Both the position numbers and the translations under genes were made by a program. Positions 1 to 6,394 of a DNA stretch of 10,920 nt are shown here, piece after piece. The DNA comes from a bacterium (lineage in GTDB: Bacteria > Ratteibacteria > UBA8468): the NCBI GenBank assembly GCA_030637775.1, contig DAOWFY010000147.1:1-10920 (forward strand). The letters run 5' to 3'. The first letter of the stretch is position 1; every line of letters begins with the position of its first letter. The notes beneath the pieces were generated by a model. That model was not told where the DNA came from. It saw only the letters and a program-made list of their open reading frames with translations, and did no database searches.

Positions 1-991
1 CAATAATTTCTTTTGCCTTTGAATCTACTACCCGGAGGGTATCACCCGGCAAAGGAAGGCGCTCGGCACCAAGAATCTTTACCGGTGTAGAGGGACCTGC
101 CTCCTTCAAATTTTTTCCCTCCTCATTAATTAATGCCTTCACTCTGCCAAAAGTGCCTCCGGCAATAAAATTATCCCCAATTTTAATTGTCCCATCCTTC
201 ACAATAACACTGATTGCTTTCCCTTCTCTCTTATCCATTTTTGCTTCAATGATTGTGCCTTCTCCTGATTTCTTGGGGTCGGCCCTTAATTCAAGCATCT
301 CTCCCTCTAAATGTAACATCTCCAATAGCTTTCCAATCCCGACCTTTGTCTTGGCAGAAGTCTCCGCAAAGATGGTCTTACCGCCCCATTCCTCAGCAAC
401 AAGATCTAATTTCGCCAATTCCTTCTTGATCGCCTCGACATTGATGTTGGGTTTATCGATCTTATTGATTGCTACCACAACAGGAACTTTTGCCTCTTTG
501 CAGTGGTTGATTGCTTCAACCGTTTGAGGCATTACTCCATCATCAGCAGCGACAACAAGCAGGACCAAATCGGTGACATGGGCCCCGCGGGCGCGCATTG
601 CCGTAAAGGCCTCATGTCCTGGTGTATCCAAAAAGACGATCTCTTTTTCATCTACTTTGACCCGATAAGCGCCAATATGCTGAGTTATTTCCCCATGTTC
701 GGCTGCGGTGAGTCGGCTTTTTCTGATGGCATCTAAAATAGAGGTCTTGCCATGGTCTACATGACCCATCAGAGTGATGATCGGGGCTCGGGGAACAAAG
801 GAGGGCCTGCCTGCCGGTAAGCAAGGTTCTTTTTTCTCTTCTTTTGCTTTGAAATGAGAAGAGATCCTTTCAATATTTTCTGTTGAAATGGAACTGGCGG
901 CAACCTTTCCTTTAATCCCTAACTCTTCTATAATTTTTAAGAGAGCCTTGCTTGTAACCTTTTCCTTCTTTGCTAATTCGTAAACTCTCAT
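1..991 (-). CDS. infB: Translation initiation factor IF-2, N-terminal 330 residues (3' end beyond the window)
   Basis: GTPase that places initiator fMet-tRNA on the 30S subunit and promotes 50S joining. The visible part starts [11 protein letters not shown], a typical IF2 N-terminal module (about residues 1-50). A linker of only about 20 residues follows, then the G domain: G1 GHVDHGKT at 76-83, G3 DTPGHE starting at 122, G4 NKID at 176-179 and G5 SAK at 212-214. From about residue 245 the start of beta-barrel domain II is seen. Domains III and IV (C1 and C2, the fMet-tRNA binder) lie outside the window. The ATG at 991 is one base after the nusA stop and has no clear Shine-Dalgarno sequence, so translational coupling to nusA is likely. 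The protein is of the compact type, lacking the long charged N-terminal extension of E. coli IF-2. The linker contains CLPAGR, encoded by an imperfect palindrome. The reading frame is open to the window edge. Identity is near certain. Confidence 0.97.
   Translation of the reverse strand, partial: MRVYELAKKEKVTSKALLKIIEELGIKGKVAASSISTENIERISSHFKAKEEKKEPCLPAGRPSFVPRAPIITLMGHVDHGKTSILDAIRKSRLTAAEHGEITQHIGAYRVKVDEKEIVFLDTPGHEAFTAMRARGAHVTDLVLLVVAADDGVMPQTVEAINHCKEAKVPVVVAINKIDKPNINVEAIKKELAKLDLVAEEWGGKTIFAETSAKTKVGIGKLLEMLHLEGEMLELRADPKKSGEGTIIEAKMDKREGKAISVIVKDGTIKIGDNFIAGGTFGRVKALINEEGKNLKEAGPSTPVKILGAERLPLPGDTLRVVDSKAKEII
806..825. repeat. Imperfect palindrome inside the infB linker
   Basis: Twenty bases centred on CCGG. 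Pairing outward from the centre gives 8 of 10 possible pairs, one of them G-U. The sequence matches the ideal palindrome CCTGCCTGCCGGCAGGCAGG at 17 of 20 positions. It encodes LPAGR on the minus strand, in the short linker between the IF2 N-terminal module and the G domain. It looks like a decayed dispersed palindromic element tolerated in a linker. That reading is an inference from one copy here and a similar palindrome in ftsK. Confidence 0.45.
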
Positions 992-992
992 A

Positions 993-2138
993 TTATTTGT
1001 GGCCCATTGTTTCTTTAGCGGCAGTAATGATTTTTTCTGCTCTTTTCTTTCCAATCCCCGAGATCTTTGAAAGAGTAGAGATTGAAGCCTCTGCCAATTC
1101 CTTAATGGAGGAAAGGCCTATTTTTGCTAAGGATGCGGCGGTCTTCTTCCCAATTCCTGGTAGCACGACAATTGCCGGCAAGAGCTCCTCTCTTATCGCT
1201 GAGCGACTCTTAACATTGATTTTGTAACCGGAAAGTTTGGCCGCTAATTTTACATTCTGGCCCTTCTTCCCAATGGCTAAAGAGAGCTGATCATCGGGAA
1301 GAATCACCAAAGCTTCCTTTTTGGCAGGATTTACTCTAACCTCTTCACATTTAGCAGGAGCCAGAGCATTGGCAATAAAAAGGGCAGGGTCTCCATTCCA
1401 GCGGATGACATCGACCCTTTCTCCGCCTAATTCTTTAAGAATCATTTTGATTCTGGAGCCCTTCACACCAATACATGTCCCCAATGGCTCTACCCTTTCC
1501 TTCTTAGAAGAGACAGCGATCTTGGTACATTCTCCCGGGTATCTCGCGATGCTCTTGATCTCTATAATCCTCTCACTTATCTCGGGAATTTCCTCATTAA
1601 ATAAAACTTTGATAAAATCAGGGTGCGTTCGAGAAAGAATTACCGCAGGCTCTTTAGATGTCCTTCTTGCCTCCAGGAGATAACCCCGGATCCTCTCTCC
1701 TCTTCGGTAATGCTCTCGGGGTAAAAGATGCTCATGGGGAAAGATCGCCTCTGCCTTTCCAATGGTAACCAGGAGTCCTTTTGGCTCATATCGCTCCACC
1801 ACGGCACTCACTATCTCCCCTTCTCTCTTTTTAAACTCCTGGAATATCGCCTCCTTTTCCGCTTCCCGCAATTGTTGGATAATAACCTGCTTGGCAGATT
1901 GAGCGCTAATGCGGTCTAAAGGGAAAGCGGAAATAGGCATTCTCTTTCCCTCCTGATCGAAAAAAGCAATCTCACCTGTCTTGGGGTCAAGACGAAGGCT
2001 AATACCATTTTCTAAATTGGTTCTCTTCCGGAAGACAGAGAGAAGTCCCTTTTCAATGGATCTAATCAGGGTATCTCGGTCAATCCCCTTTTCCCTTTCT
2101 AAATAATCAAGAGCATTTATAAGTTCCTTGGCATCCAT
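993..2138 (-). CDS. nusA: Transcription termination/antitermination factor NusA
   Basis: RNA polymerase-binding factor that modulates pausing, termination and antitermination. At 381 residues it is slightly longer than the short Gram-positive form and shorter than the E. coli form. Domains in order: N-terminal RNAP-binding domain (1 to about 100), S1 domain (about 102-170), KH1 (about 195-262) with PGECTKIAV at 201-209 and the GVKG loop at 224-227, and KH2 (about 267-315) with the GKKG loop at 290-293. A C-terminal helix-hairpin-helix pair follows, with hairpins LPGIGKK (326-332) and GIGKKRAE (361-368). That tail replaces the two acidic repeats of E. coli NusA. The start ATG gives a normal NusA N-terminus (MDAKELINALDYLEREKGI). 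It lies 40 bases after the ftsK stop and one base before infB. No rimP precedes it and no ylxR lies between it and infB. A candidate promoter sits in the ftsK-nusA gap. Confidence 0.97.
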   Translation of the reverse strand: MDAKELINALDYLEREKGIDRDTLIRSIEKGLLSVFRKRTNLENGISLRLDPKTGEIAFFDQEGKRMPISAFPLDRISAQSAKQVIIQQLREAEKEAIFQEFKKREGEIVSAVVERYEPKGLLVTIGKAEAIFPHEHLLPREHYRRGERIRGYLLEARRTSKEPAVILSRTHPDFIKVLFNEEIPEISERIIEIKSIARYPGECTKIAVSSKKERVEPLGTCIGVKGSRIKMILKELGGERVDVIRWNGDPALFIANALAPAKCEEVRVNPAKKEALVILPDDQLSLAIGKKGQNVKLAAKLSGYKINVKSRSAIREELLPAIVVLPGIGKKTAASLAKIGLSSIKELAEASISTLSKISGIGKKRAEKIITAAKETMGHK

Positions 2139-2146
2139 TGTGTAAT

Positions 2147-2175
2147 AGTTTAGTCCTATTCTTAGCTAATTGTCA
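2147..2175 (-). promoter_or_regulatory. Candidate sigma-70 type promoter for nusA-infB
   Basis: Reading the minus strand after the ftsK stop codon there is a perfect -35 TTGACA, an 18-base spacer and TAAACT as -10 (4 of 6 to consensus). The start codon of nusA follows only 8 bases after the -10, which would make the transcript leaderless or nearly so. An AGGA lies about 15 bases before the ATG, inside the spacer, and is too far away to be a convincing ribosome binding site. The -10 is only moderate, so this is a candidate. Confidence 0.4.
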
Positions 2176-2178
2176 ATC

Positions 2179-4179
2179 TTATTTCTTTAATATCTCCCTT
2201 GGCTTGCCTTCCCGGTATGGACCCACAATACCTTCCGCCTCCATCTCTTCAATAAGTCTGGCGGCGCGATTGAATCCAATGCGCAACCTCCTTTGCAGAT
2301 AGGATATGGAGGCTAAATGTGTCTCAAAGACTATTTCCACTGCCTCTTCAAAGAGAGGATCCTTTTTTTCTCCAACTATTCTTTCCTTTTCCTCCTCTAA
2401 AATTTCCGGAAAATAGGAGGGTTCCCCCTGACTCCTCAAGAAATTACAGACCTCCTCAATCTCGGTATCGGAGACAAGACTACCCTGAGCCCGAATTGGC
2501 CTATAAGTTGTGGACGAAAGAAAAAGCATATCCCCTCTTCCCAACAGTTTTTCGGCTCCATTCATATCTAAAATTGTGCGCGAATCAACCTTAGAGGAGA
2601 CCTGAAATGAAATTCTCGTGGGAAGATTTGCCTTAATCACTCCCGTGATGACATCCACCGACGGCCTCTGTGTTGCTAAAATAAGATGGATCCCGGTTGC
2701 TCTTGCCAACTGGGAAAGACGCATAATGCTATTTTCAATTTCATCCCGAGCGATGAGCATCAGATCCGCCAATTCATCGATGATGACAACAACATAAAAG
2801 AGCGGGTTACCTTTTTCCACCTTATTGTACGCTTCAATATTCCTGACCCCTTTCTCCGAAAAAAGATTGTAGCGACGTCCCATTTCACCTACCAACCACT
2901 TTAATGCTCTTACCGAATTTTCCTTATTGGTAATCACGGGCAGAAGGAGATGGGGGATATTGTTATAGGGGGTCAATTCCACCATCTTCGGGTCAATCAT
3001 TAAAAATCTTAATTCGCTGGGTGTATTTTGGAAAAGGAGGGAGATGATTACGGAATTAATACAAACTGTCTTTCCCGAACCGGTCGCCCCTGCAATGAGA
3101 AGATGGGGCATCATCTTTAAGTCTGCCAAGAGTGGCTTGTCCAAAATATCCTTTCCCAGGCATAGGCACAGTTTAGAGGTGGCCGCTTTGAATTCTGGGG
3201 AGAGCAAAATTTCTTTAAGATAGACCAATGTTGCTTTTCGATTTGGTACCTCTACTCCCACCGTTGATTTTCCCGGGAGAGGAGCAATAATACGCACATT
3301 TGGCGCTTTCAAGGCCATCGCAATATTATCGGCCAGCCCCACAATCCGATGGGGGGTAATACCCGGAGCCAACATCAACTCATACATTGTCACTACTGGA
3401 CCTTGACTTATCTCGGTAACCTTTGCCTCTAAGTTAAAATCGGCGATCGTCTCCTCCATGACTTTAGCATATCTTTCTAAATCGGCTTTTTCCTTTTCCT
3501 CTGCCTGCAGTTCAGGCTCTTCTAAAAGAGAAAGGGAAGGTAAATTAAAACCCCCATCCCGTCCACCGGACGGGAGCCCTCCCTCTTTTTTTGGAATAGG
3601 CTTTCTTCGCCTTTTCACGCGGAATCTCGTAATTTTCTTTCTCCGGAAGAAAGAAAGAAAAAAGAGAAAATTCTCCCGGAGGATAAATCCCAAGGAAAGA
3701 AGTAGCCCGACGACAATAAGAGAAATTACAAGAATTAAGGAGCCCTCCTTACCAAGTAACCCTGAAAGGCCCTTCGAAAACCAGAGCCCCAAAATCCCTC
3801 CAGAAAGGTATGCCCTTTCTGTTGTTTTTACTGTCAGCGCCAAAAGAGTGGAGATGCAAAAGAGAAGAAGAAGAGCGCCGGAAAGATTAAGTTTGAGAGA
3901 AAATTGCTCCTTCCCCCAGATCTTATGCCAACCCCAGAGGAAAGTAGCCAGAGGAATTATGTAACTGCCCCTCCCTAAAAGAAAGAGCAATAGCCCGGAG
4001 AGATAGGCGCCGGTGAGACCTCCTAGATTATGGATGCTGCTGGAGGAGGGGAATGAAACCTTCGCAAATTCAAAGCAGGGGTCATATTCCGAATAGGAGC
4101 AGAAAACAAGAACAAGAAAAGCCGTTAAAGTAAAAAGGAGAATCCCTTCGATCCGCTTGATTAAGACCTCATTTTTCAT
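2179..4179 (-). CDS. ftsK: DNA translocase FtsK/SpoIIIE
   Basis: Septum-anchored, ATP-driven DNA pump that clears and aligns the chromosome terminus at division and activates XerCD recombination. Length is 666 residues, a short-linker form. The N-terminal membrane part has hydrophobic segments near 11-29, 56-82, 99-117 and 146-167, with a weaker one near 124-143. A basic stretch at about 179-198 ends the membrane domain, followed by a linker with GGLPSGGRDGG. The alpha/beta motor runs from about 230 to 590, with Walker A GATGSGKT at 364-371, Walker B VVVIIDELADL around 463-473 (D468, E469) and LATQRPSVDVITG at 501-513. The C-terminal gamma winged helix (about 607-655) contains SYLQRRLRIGFNRAARLIEE and would read the orienting DNA sequence. 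The gene heads the ftsK-nusA-infB group and diverges from rbfA. No key motor residue is missing. Confidence 0.97.
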   Translation of the reverse strand: MKNEVLIKRIEGILLFTLTAFLVLVFCSYSEYDPCFEFAKVSFPSSSSIHNLGGLTGAYLSGLLLFLLGRGSYIIPLATFLWGWHKIWGKEQFSLKLNLSGALLLLFCISTLLALTVKTTERAYLSGGILGLWFSKGLSGLLGKEGSLILVISLIVVGLLLSLGFILRENFLFFLSFFRRKKITRFRVKRRRKPIPKKEGGLPSGGRDGGFNLPSLSLLEEPELQAEEKEKADLERYAKVMEETIADFNLEAKVTEISQGPVVTMYELMLAPGITPHRIVGLADNIAMALKAPNVRIIAPLPGKSTVGVEVPNRKATLVYLKEILLSPEFKAATSKLCLCLGKDILDKPLLADLKMMPHLLIAGATGSGKTVCINSVIISLLFQNTPSELRFLMIDPKMVELTPYNNIPHLLLPVITNKENSVRALKWLVGEMGRRYNLFSEKGVRNIEAYNKVEKGNPLFYVVVIIDELADLMLIARDEIENSIMRLSQLARATGIHLILATQRPSVDVITGVIKANLPTRISFQVSSKVDSRTILDMNGAEKLLGRGDMLFLSSTTYRPIRAQGSLVSDTEIEEVCNFLRSQGEPSYFPEILEEEKERIVGEKKDPLFEEAVEIVFETHLASISYLQRRLRIGFNRAARLIEEMEAEGIVGPYREGKPREILKK
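3558..3574. repeat. Perfect 7-bp inverted repeat in the ftsK linker
   Basis: CCCGTCC, then the three bases ACC, then GGACGGG. On the minus strand it encodes the centre of GGLPSGGRDGG, at residues about 202-208, between the membrane domain and the motor. The resulting peptide resembles the LPAGR made by the infB palindrome. Such GC-rich palindromes in linkers fit small dispersed repeats that inserted in frame, but two loci are not enough to show this. Confidence 0.5.
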
Positions 4180-4185
4180 GTATTT

Positions 4186-4214
4186 ATTTTACCATATATT
4201 GTCATCTCCTTCAA
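4186..4214 (-). promoter_or_regulatory. Extended -10 promoter for ftsK (leaderless)
   Basis: On the minus strand: -35 TTGAAG (4 of 6), 17-base spacer, then TGG TAAAAT, an extended -10 with 5 of 6 consensus bases. The ftsK ATG lies 6 bases after the -10, about where transcription would begin. No Shine-Dalgarno sequence could be placed between the two, so a leaderless transcript is inferred. Confidence 0.5.
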
Positions 4215-4224
4215 TCTATGGTAA
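4189..4224. repeat. Two-fold symmetric element in the ftsK-rbfA divergent promoter
   Basis: TTACCATA at 4189-4196 and its exact reverse complement TATGGTAA at 4217-4224 form an 8-bp inverted repeat with a 20-base centre. Each arm supplies the TGG TA part of the extended -10 of one of the two divergent genes. The arms may simply be the two promoters, or they may also be a dimeric operator. The arrangement means the two promoters overlap and probably compete. Confidence 0.5.
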
Positions 4225-4227
4225 TCT
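4199..4227 (+). promoter_or_regulatory. Extended -10 promoter for rbfA-argS (leaderless)
   Basis: -35 TTGTCA (5 of 6), 17-base spacer, then TGG TAATCT as an extended -10 (hexamer 3 of 6). The proposed rbfA ATG at 4234 is 6 bases downstream, the same spacing as on the ftsK side. The weak hexamer is partly offset by the TG extension and the good -35. Confidence 0.42.
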
Positions 4228-4233
4228 TTGAAT

Positions 4234-4572
4234 ATGGCTTATCAAAGGGCAGAAAGGGTTGGCAGGCTTATTCAGCAGAATTTAAGTAAGATCATCCAAT
4301 CTAAATTGGAGGATCCCCGGATTGGTCTGGTCACCATCACGAGAGTAAAGGTGAGTAAGGACTTAAGTTATGCCACAATCTTTATTACCGCGGAGAATGA
4401 TAGAGTATCAAAAAAAAGCCTAAAGATTCTATTGAGTGCCAGGAGATTTATCCGCAAAAGATTGGCCGAGGTTCTTCGACTGAGAAAAATCCCTGAAATT
4501 AGTTTTAAACTGGATGAGAGGATAGAGGAGCTTCAGCGAATCAATGAATTATTCGAAAAAATAAAAAAATGA
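4234..4572 (+). CDS. rbfA: 30S ribosome-binding factor RbfA
   Basis: Small KH-fold protein that binds the 30S subunit and helps mature the 5' end of 16S rRNA, important for growth in the cold. About 112 residues, the usual size. Family hallmarks are AERVGRLIQQNLSKII near the N-terminus, LEDPRIGLVTITRVKVSKDL in the middle, then SYATIFITAEN and a C-terminal helix ending RIEELQRINELFEKIKK. A TTG at 4228 is in frame, but ATG 4234 is preferred: it gives MAYQRAERVG, typical of RbfA, and it sits 6 bases after the candidate -10. rbfA normally follows infB; here it diverges from ftsK and is paired with argS, whose ATG overlaps its stop codon by 4 bases (ATGA), so the two should be translationally coupled. 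Confidence 0.95.
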   Translation: MAYQRAERVGRLIQQNLSKIIQSKLEDPRIGLVTITRVKVSKDLSYATIFITAENDRVSKKSLKILLSARRFIRKRLAEVLRLRKIPEISFKLDERIEELQRINELFEKIKK

Positions 4573-6215
4573 AGCAGAAGATAACCTTCTCTTTGAAAAA
4601 AGGGATAGAAAGATTAGAAGCCAAAAGGCTCTTAAAGTCGCCTCTTCCTGAAAAGATCCCTCTCTCCCTTTCTGTAGCGCCTCAATTTGGAGATCTTACC
4701 ACAAATATTGCTTTACAACTGAAGAGCGAAAAAAGACCGATGATCTTGGCAAATATTTTGGCAGAAAGTTTAAAAGAAATAGAACTAATAGAGAAGGTGG
4801 AAGTGAAAGAGCCGGGCTTTATCAACATTTTTCTAAAAAAAGAACTTTTTTATCAGGTCCTTTCCTCTGTTCTGAAAGAGGGGGAGAAATTTGGTTCTTC
4901 CCAAATCGGAAAAAGGGAAAAAGTTCTGATCGAATTTGTCAGTGCCAATCCTACCGGTCCTCTCACTATTGCTCACGGCCGCCAAGCTGCTCTGGGAGAA
5001 GCAATGGCTAAAATCCTTATCGCCTGCGGATATCAAGTTACTAAAGAATATTATCTTAATGATGTGGGAGTCCAAATTGATCTCCTGGGCGAGTCCCTTT
5101 CTGCCCGCTATCAAGAAATTTTGGATCTTCCTTTTTCAATGCCAGTTGATGGCTATTTTGGCGAATATCTTAAAGAAATGGCAAAGGATTTGAAGGACAA
5201 ATACGGAAAGGAACTTTTATCAAAGCCAAAAAAGTTCTTCTCTGATTATGCGCGAGACAGTATTTTAAATGGAATCAAGAAGGATCTTTCTGATTTTAAA
5301 GTCCACTTTGATTCCTGGGTCAGGGAGGGAAAATTCCATCAGACTGGCAAAATTAAAAAATCCCTTTCCCTGCTTGAAAAGAAAGGTTATCTTTACCGCA
5401 AAGATGAGGCACTCTGGTTTAAGTCCACTTTTTTTGGTGATGAAAAGGATCGGGTTCTTCAAAAGAGAGATGGCGCCTATACCTACCTTGCTCCCGATAT
5501 TGGTTATCATCAAAACAAGTATGAAAGAGGCTATCATTCCCTTATCGATCTTTTTGGACCAGACCACGATGGCTATCTTCCAAGACTAAAGGGTGCCCTT
5601 ATTGCTTTAGGCCACCCAACACAATCTCTCTCGATCATCATTGTCCAATTAACCACTCTTTATCAAGGAAAAAAGAAATTATCGATGTCTACCAGGAAGG
5701 GGGAATTTATTGCCTTGCGAGAATTAATTAAAGAGGTCGGAGCCGATGTAGCCAGGTACTTCTTTCTTTCGCGAAAGTCGCAGAGCCATCTTGATTTTGA
5801 TTTGGAATTGGCCAAGAAAAATTCCTCAGAAAACCCCGCTTACTATCTTCAGTATGCTCATTCCAGGGTCTGCAGCATTATGAAATTCGCCCGAGAGAAA
5901 GGAATTTCCTGCGAGAGAAGAATTAAACTTTCCTGCCTTTCCTCTCTTAAAGAAAAGGAAGAATTGGACCTTCTTCGGCTCTTGTTCCGATTCCCCTATT
6001 TGATAGAGGCCTCAGGAAGAACTCTTCAGGTTCAGCCAATCTTAAGTTTCCTGCAAGAATTGGCGGGAGATTTCCACAGTTATTATAACAAATTCAGGAT
6101 TGTCACCAAAGAGAGGGATCTAACCAGAGCCAGGTTGCTCTTGACAAAAGGAGTGGGAACTGTTTTAAGAAATGGGCTAAGGTTATTAGGAATTTCTGCT
6201 CCCGAAAAGATGTAA
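4569..6215 (+). CDS. argS: Arginyl-tRNA synthetase (class I)
   Basis: Charges tRNA-Arg with arginine in the cytoplasm. Length 548 residues is normal. Order: N-terminal additional domain (1 to about 95), catalytic Rossmann fold with SANPTGPLTIAHGRQA at 125-140, GPDHDGYLPRLKGAL at 330-344, the KMSKS-equivalent loop LSMSTRKGEF at 371-380, and a DALR-type anticodon-binding helical domain (about 420-548) starting NPAYYLQYAHSRVCSI and ending with an LRLLGISAPEKM tail. The HIGH signature reads TIAH (133-136): the first His is Thr and the Gly is Ala, while the second His and the following GRQA are kept. I take this as a natural variant rather than loss of function, because the rest of the fold is intact. 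Start is the ATG in the ATGA overlap with rbfA; there is no Shine-Dalgarno sequence. Confidence 0.98.
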   Translation: MKQKITFSLKKGIERLEAKRLLKSPLPEKIPLSLSVAPQFGDLTTNIALQLKSEKRPMILANILAESLKEIELIEKVEVKEPGFINIFLKKELFYQVLSSVLKEGEKFGSSQIGKREKVLIEFVSANPTGPLTIAHGRQAALGEAMAKILIACGYQVTKEYYLNDVGVQIDLLGESLSARYQEILDLPFSMPVDGYFGEYLKEMAKDLKDKYGKELLSKPKKFFSDYARDSILNGIKKDLSDFKVHFDSWVREGKFHQTGKIKKSLSLLEKKGYLYRKDEALWFKSTFFGDEKDRVLQKRDGAYTYLAPDIGYHQNKYERGYHSLIDLFGPDHDGYLPRLKGALIALGHPTQSLSIIIVQLTTLYQGKKKLSMSTRKGEFIALRELIKEVGADVARYFFLSRKSQSHLDFDLELAKKNSSENPAYYLQYAHSRVCSIMKFAREKGISCERRIKLSCLSSLKEKEELDLLRLLFRFPYLIEASGRTLQVQPILSFLQELAGDFHSYYNKFRIVTKERDLTRARLLLTKGVGTVLRNGLRLLGISAPEKM

Positions 6216-6225
6216 GGAGGCAGAG

Positions 6226-6288
6226 ATGACTAAAGTTTGTTCACTCGGGCTTTCTTATTCCTCGGCACTATCGTGCTCTGGGCCATAA
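6226..6288 (+). CDS. Possible 20-codon small ORF with a strong ribosome binding site
   Basis: The argS stop is immediately followed by AAGGAGG (6214-6220), then 5 bases, then ATG. This is the best Shine-Dalgarno arrangement in the window, yet it opens a frame of only 20 residues beginning MTKVCSLGLSYSS. The peptide resembles nothing I recognise and is rich in Ser. It may be a real small peptide, a leader peptide before the pilus promoter, or the broken start of a gene whose body now lies in the overlapping frame described next. Genuine translation of a functional peptide is uncertain. Confidence 0.3.
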   Translation: MTKVCSLGLSYSSALSCSGP

Positions 6289-6347
6289 CCGCCAGCTCGC
6301 TCCCAAACCCCAGTCATCTCCTGAATTGGCCAAATACGTATATTTGA
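6237..6347 (+). pseudogene. Hydrophobic reading frame, possible remnant of a small membrane protein gene
   Basis: In the frame one base back from the small ORF there are 36 codons from a TTG to TGA. The peptide has a basic N-terminus, a membrane-like stretch (AFLFLGTIVLWAITASS) and then LPNPSHLLNWPN. The pattern of one hydrophobic helix followed by SSLPNP resembles the first helix of VanZ-like proteins, which are much longer. A single lost base would join it to the well-placed ATG at 6226. I read it as a possible frameshifted and truncated gene start. The resemblance rests on a short stretch and is weak. Confidence 0.22.
6331..6346. promoter_or_regulatory. Inverted repeat overlapping the pilB -35 box (candidate operator)
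   Basis: CAAATA, four bases CGTA, then TATTTG: perfect 6-bp arms. The right arm shares three bases with the -35 hexamer (6344-6349). A repressor bound here would block RNA polymerase; an activator is also possible. No regulator gene is present in the window to pair with it. Confidence 0.45.
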
Positions 6348-6372
6348 CGTAAATTCCTTCCTGAGGTATAAT
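6344..6372 (+). promoter_or_regulatory. Sigma-70 type promoter of the pilus ATPase operon
   Basis: -35 TTGACG (5 of 6), exactly 17 bases, then a perfect -10 TATAAT. Transcription would begin near 6379, leaving a leader of about 15 bases that contains GAGAGG (6385-6390), a ribosome binding site 4 bases before the pilB ATG. This is the strongest promoter seen in the window and suggests that the pilus genes form a transcription unit separate from rbfA-argS. Confidence 0.75.
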
Positions 6373-6394
6373 ATTAGATAAAGAGAGAGGAAAA

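Noticed and set aside
153-736. Plus-strand open frames opposite infB
   Set aside because: They overlap the IF-2 G domain and domain II, whose motifs are all intact on the minus strand; no ribosome binding site or recognisable protein.
3458-3964. Plus-strand open frame of 168 codons opposite ftsK
   Set aside because: It lies wholly inside the strongly supported ftsK gene, is very rich in Arg, Ser and Pro, and shows no domain. It is an antisense shadow.
4228-4233. TTG start for rbfA two codons upstream
   Set aside because: ATG 4234 gives the family-typical N-terminus and fits the promoter spacing; the TTG would lie immediately after the -10 box.
6261-6276. GCAC-TATC-GTGC hairpin as a terminator for rbfA-argS
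   Set aside because: Only a 4-bp stem and no run of T follows on either strand, so it is not an intrinsic terminator.
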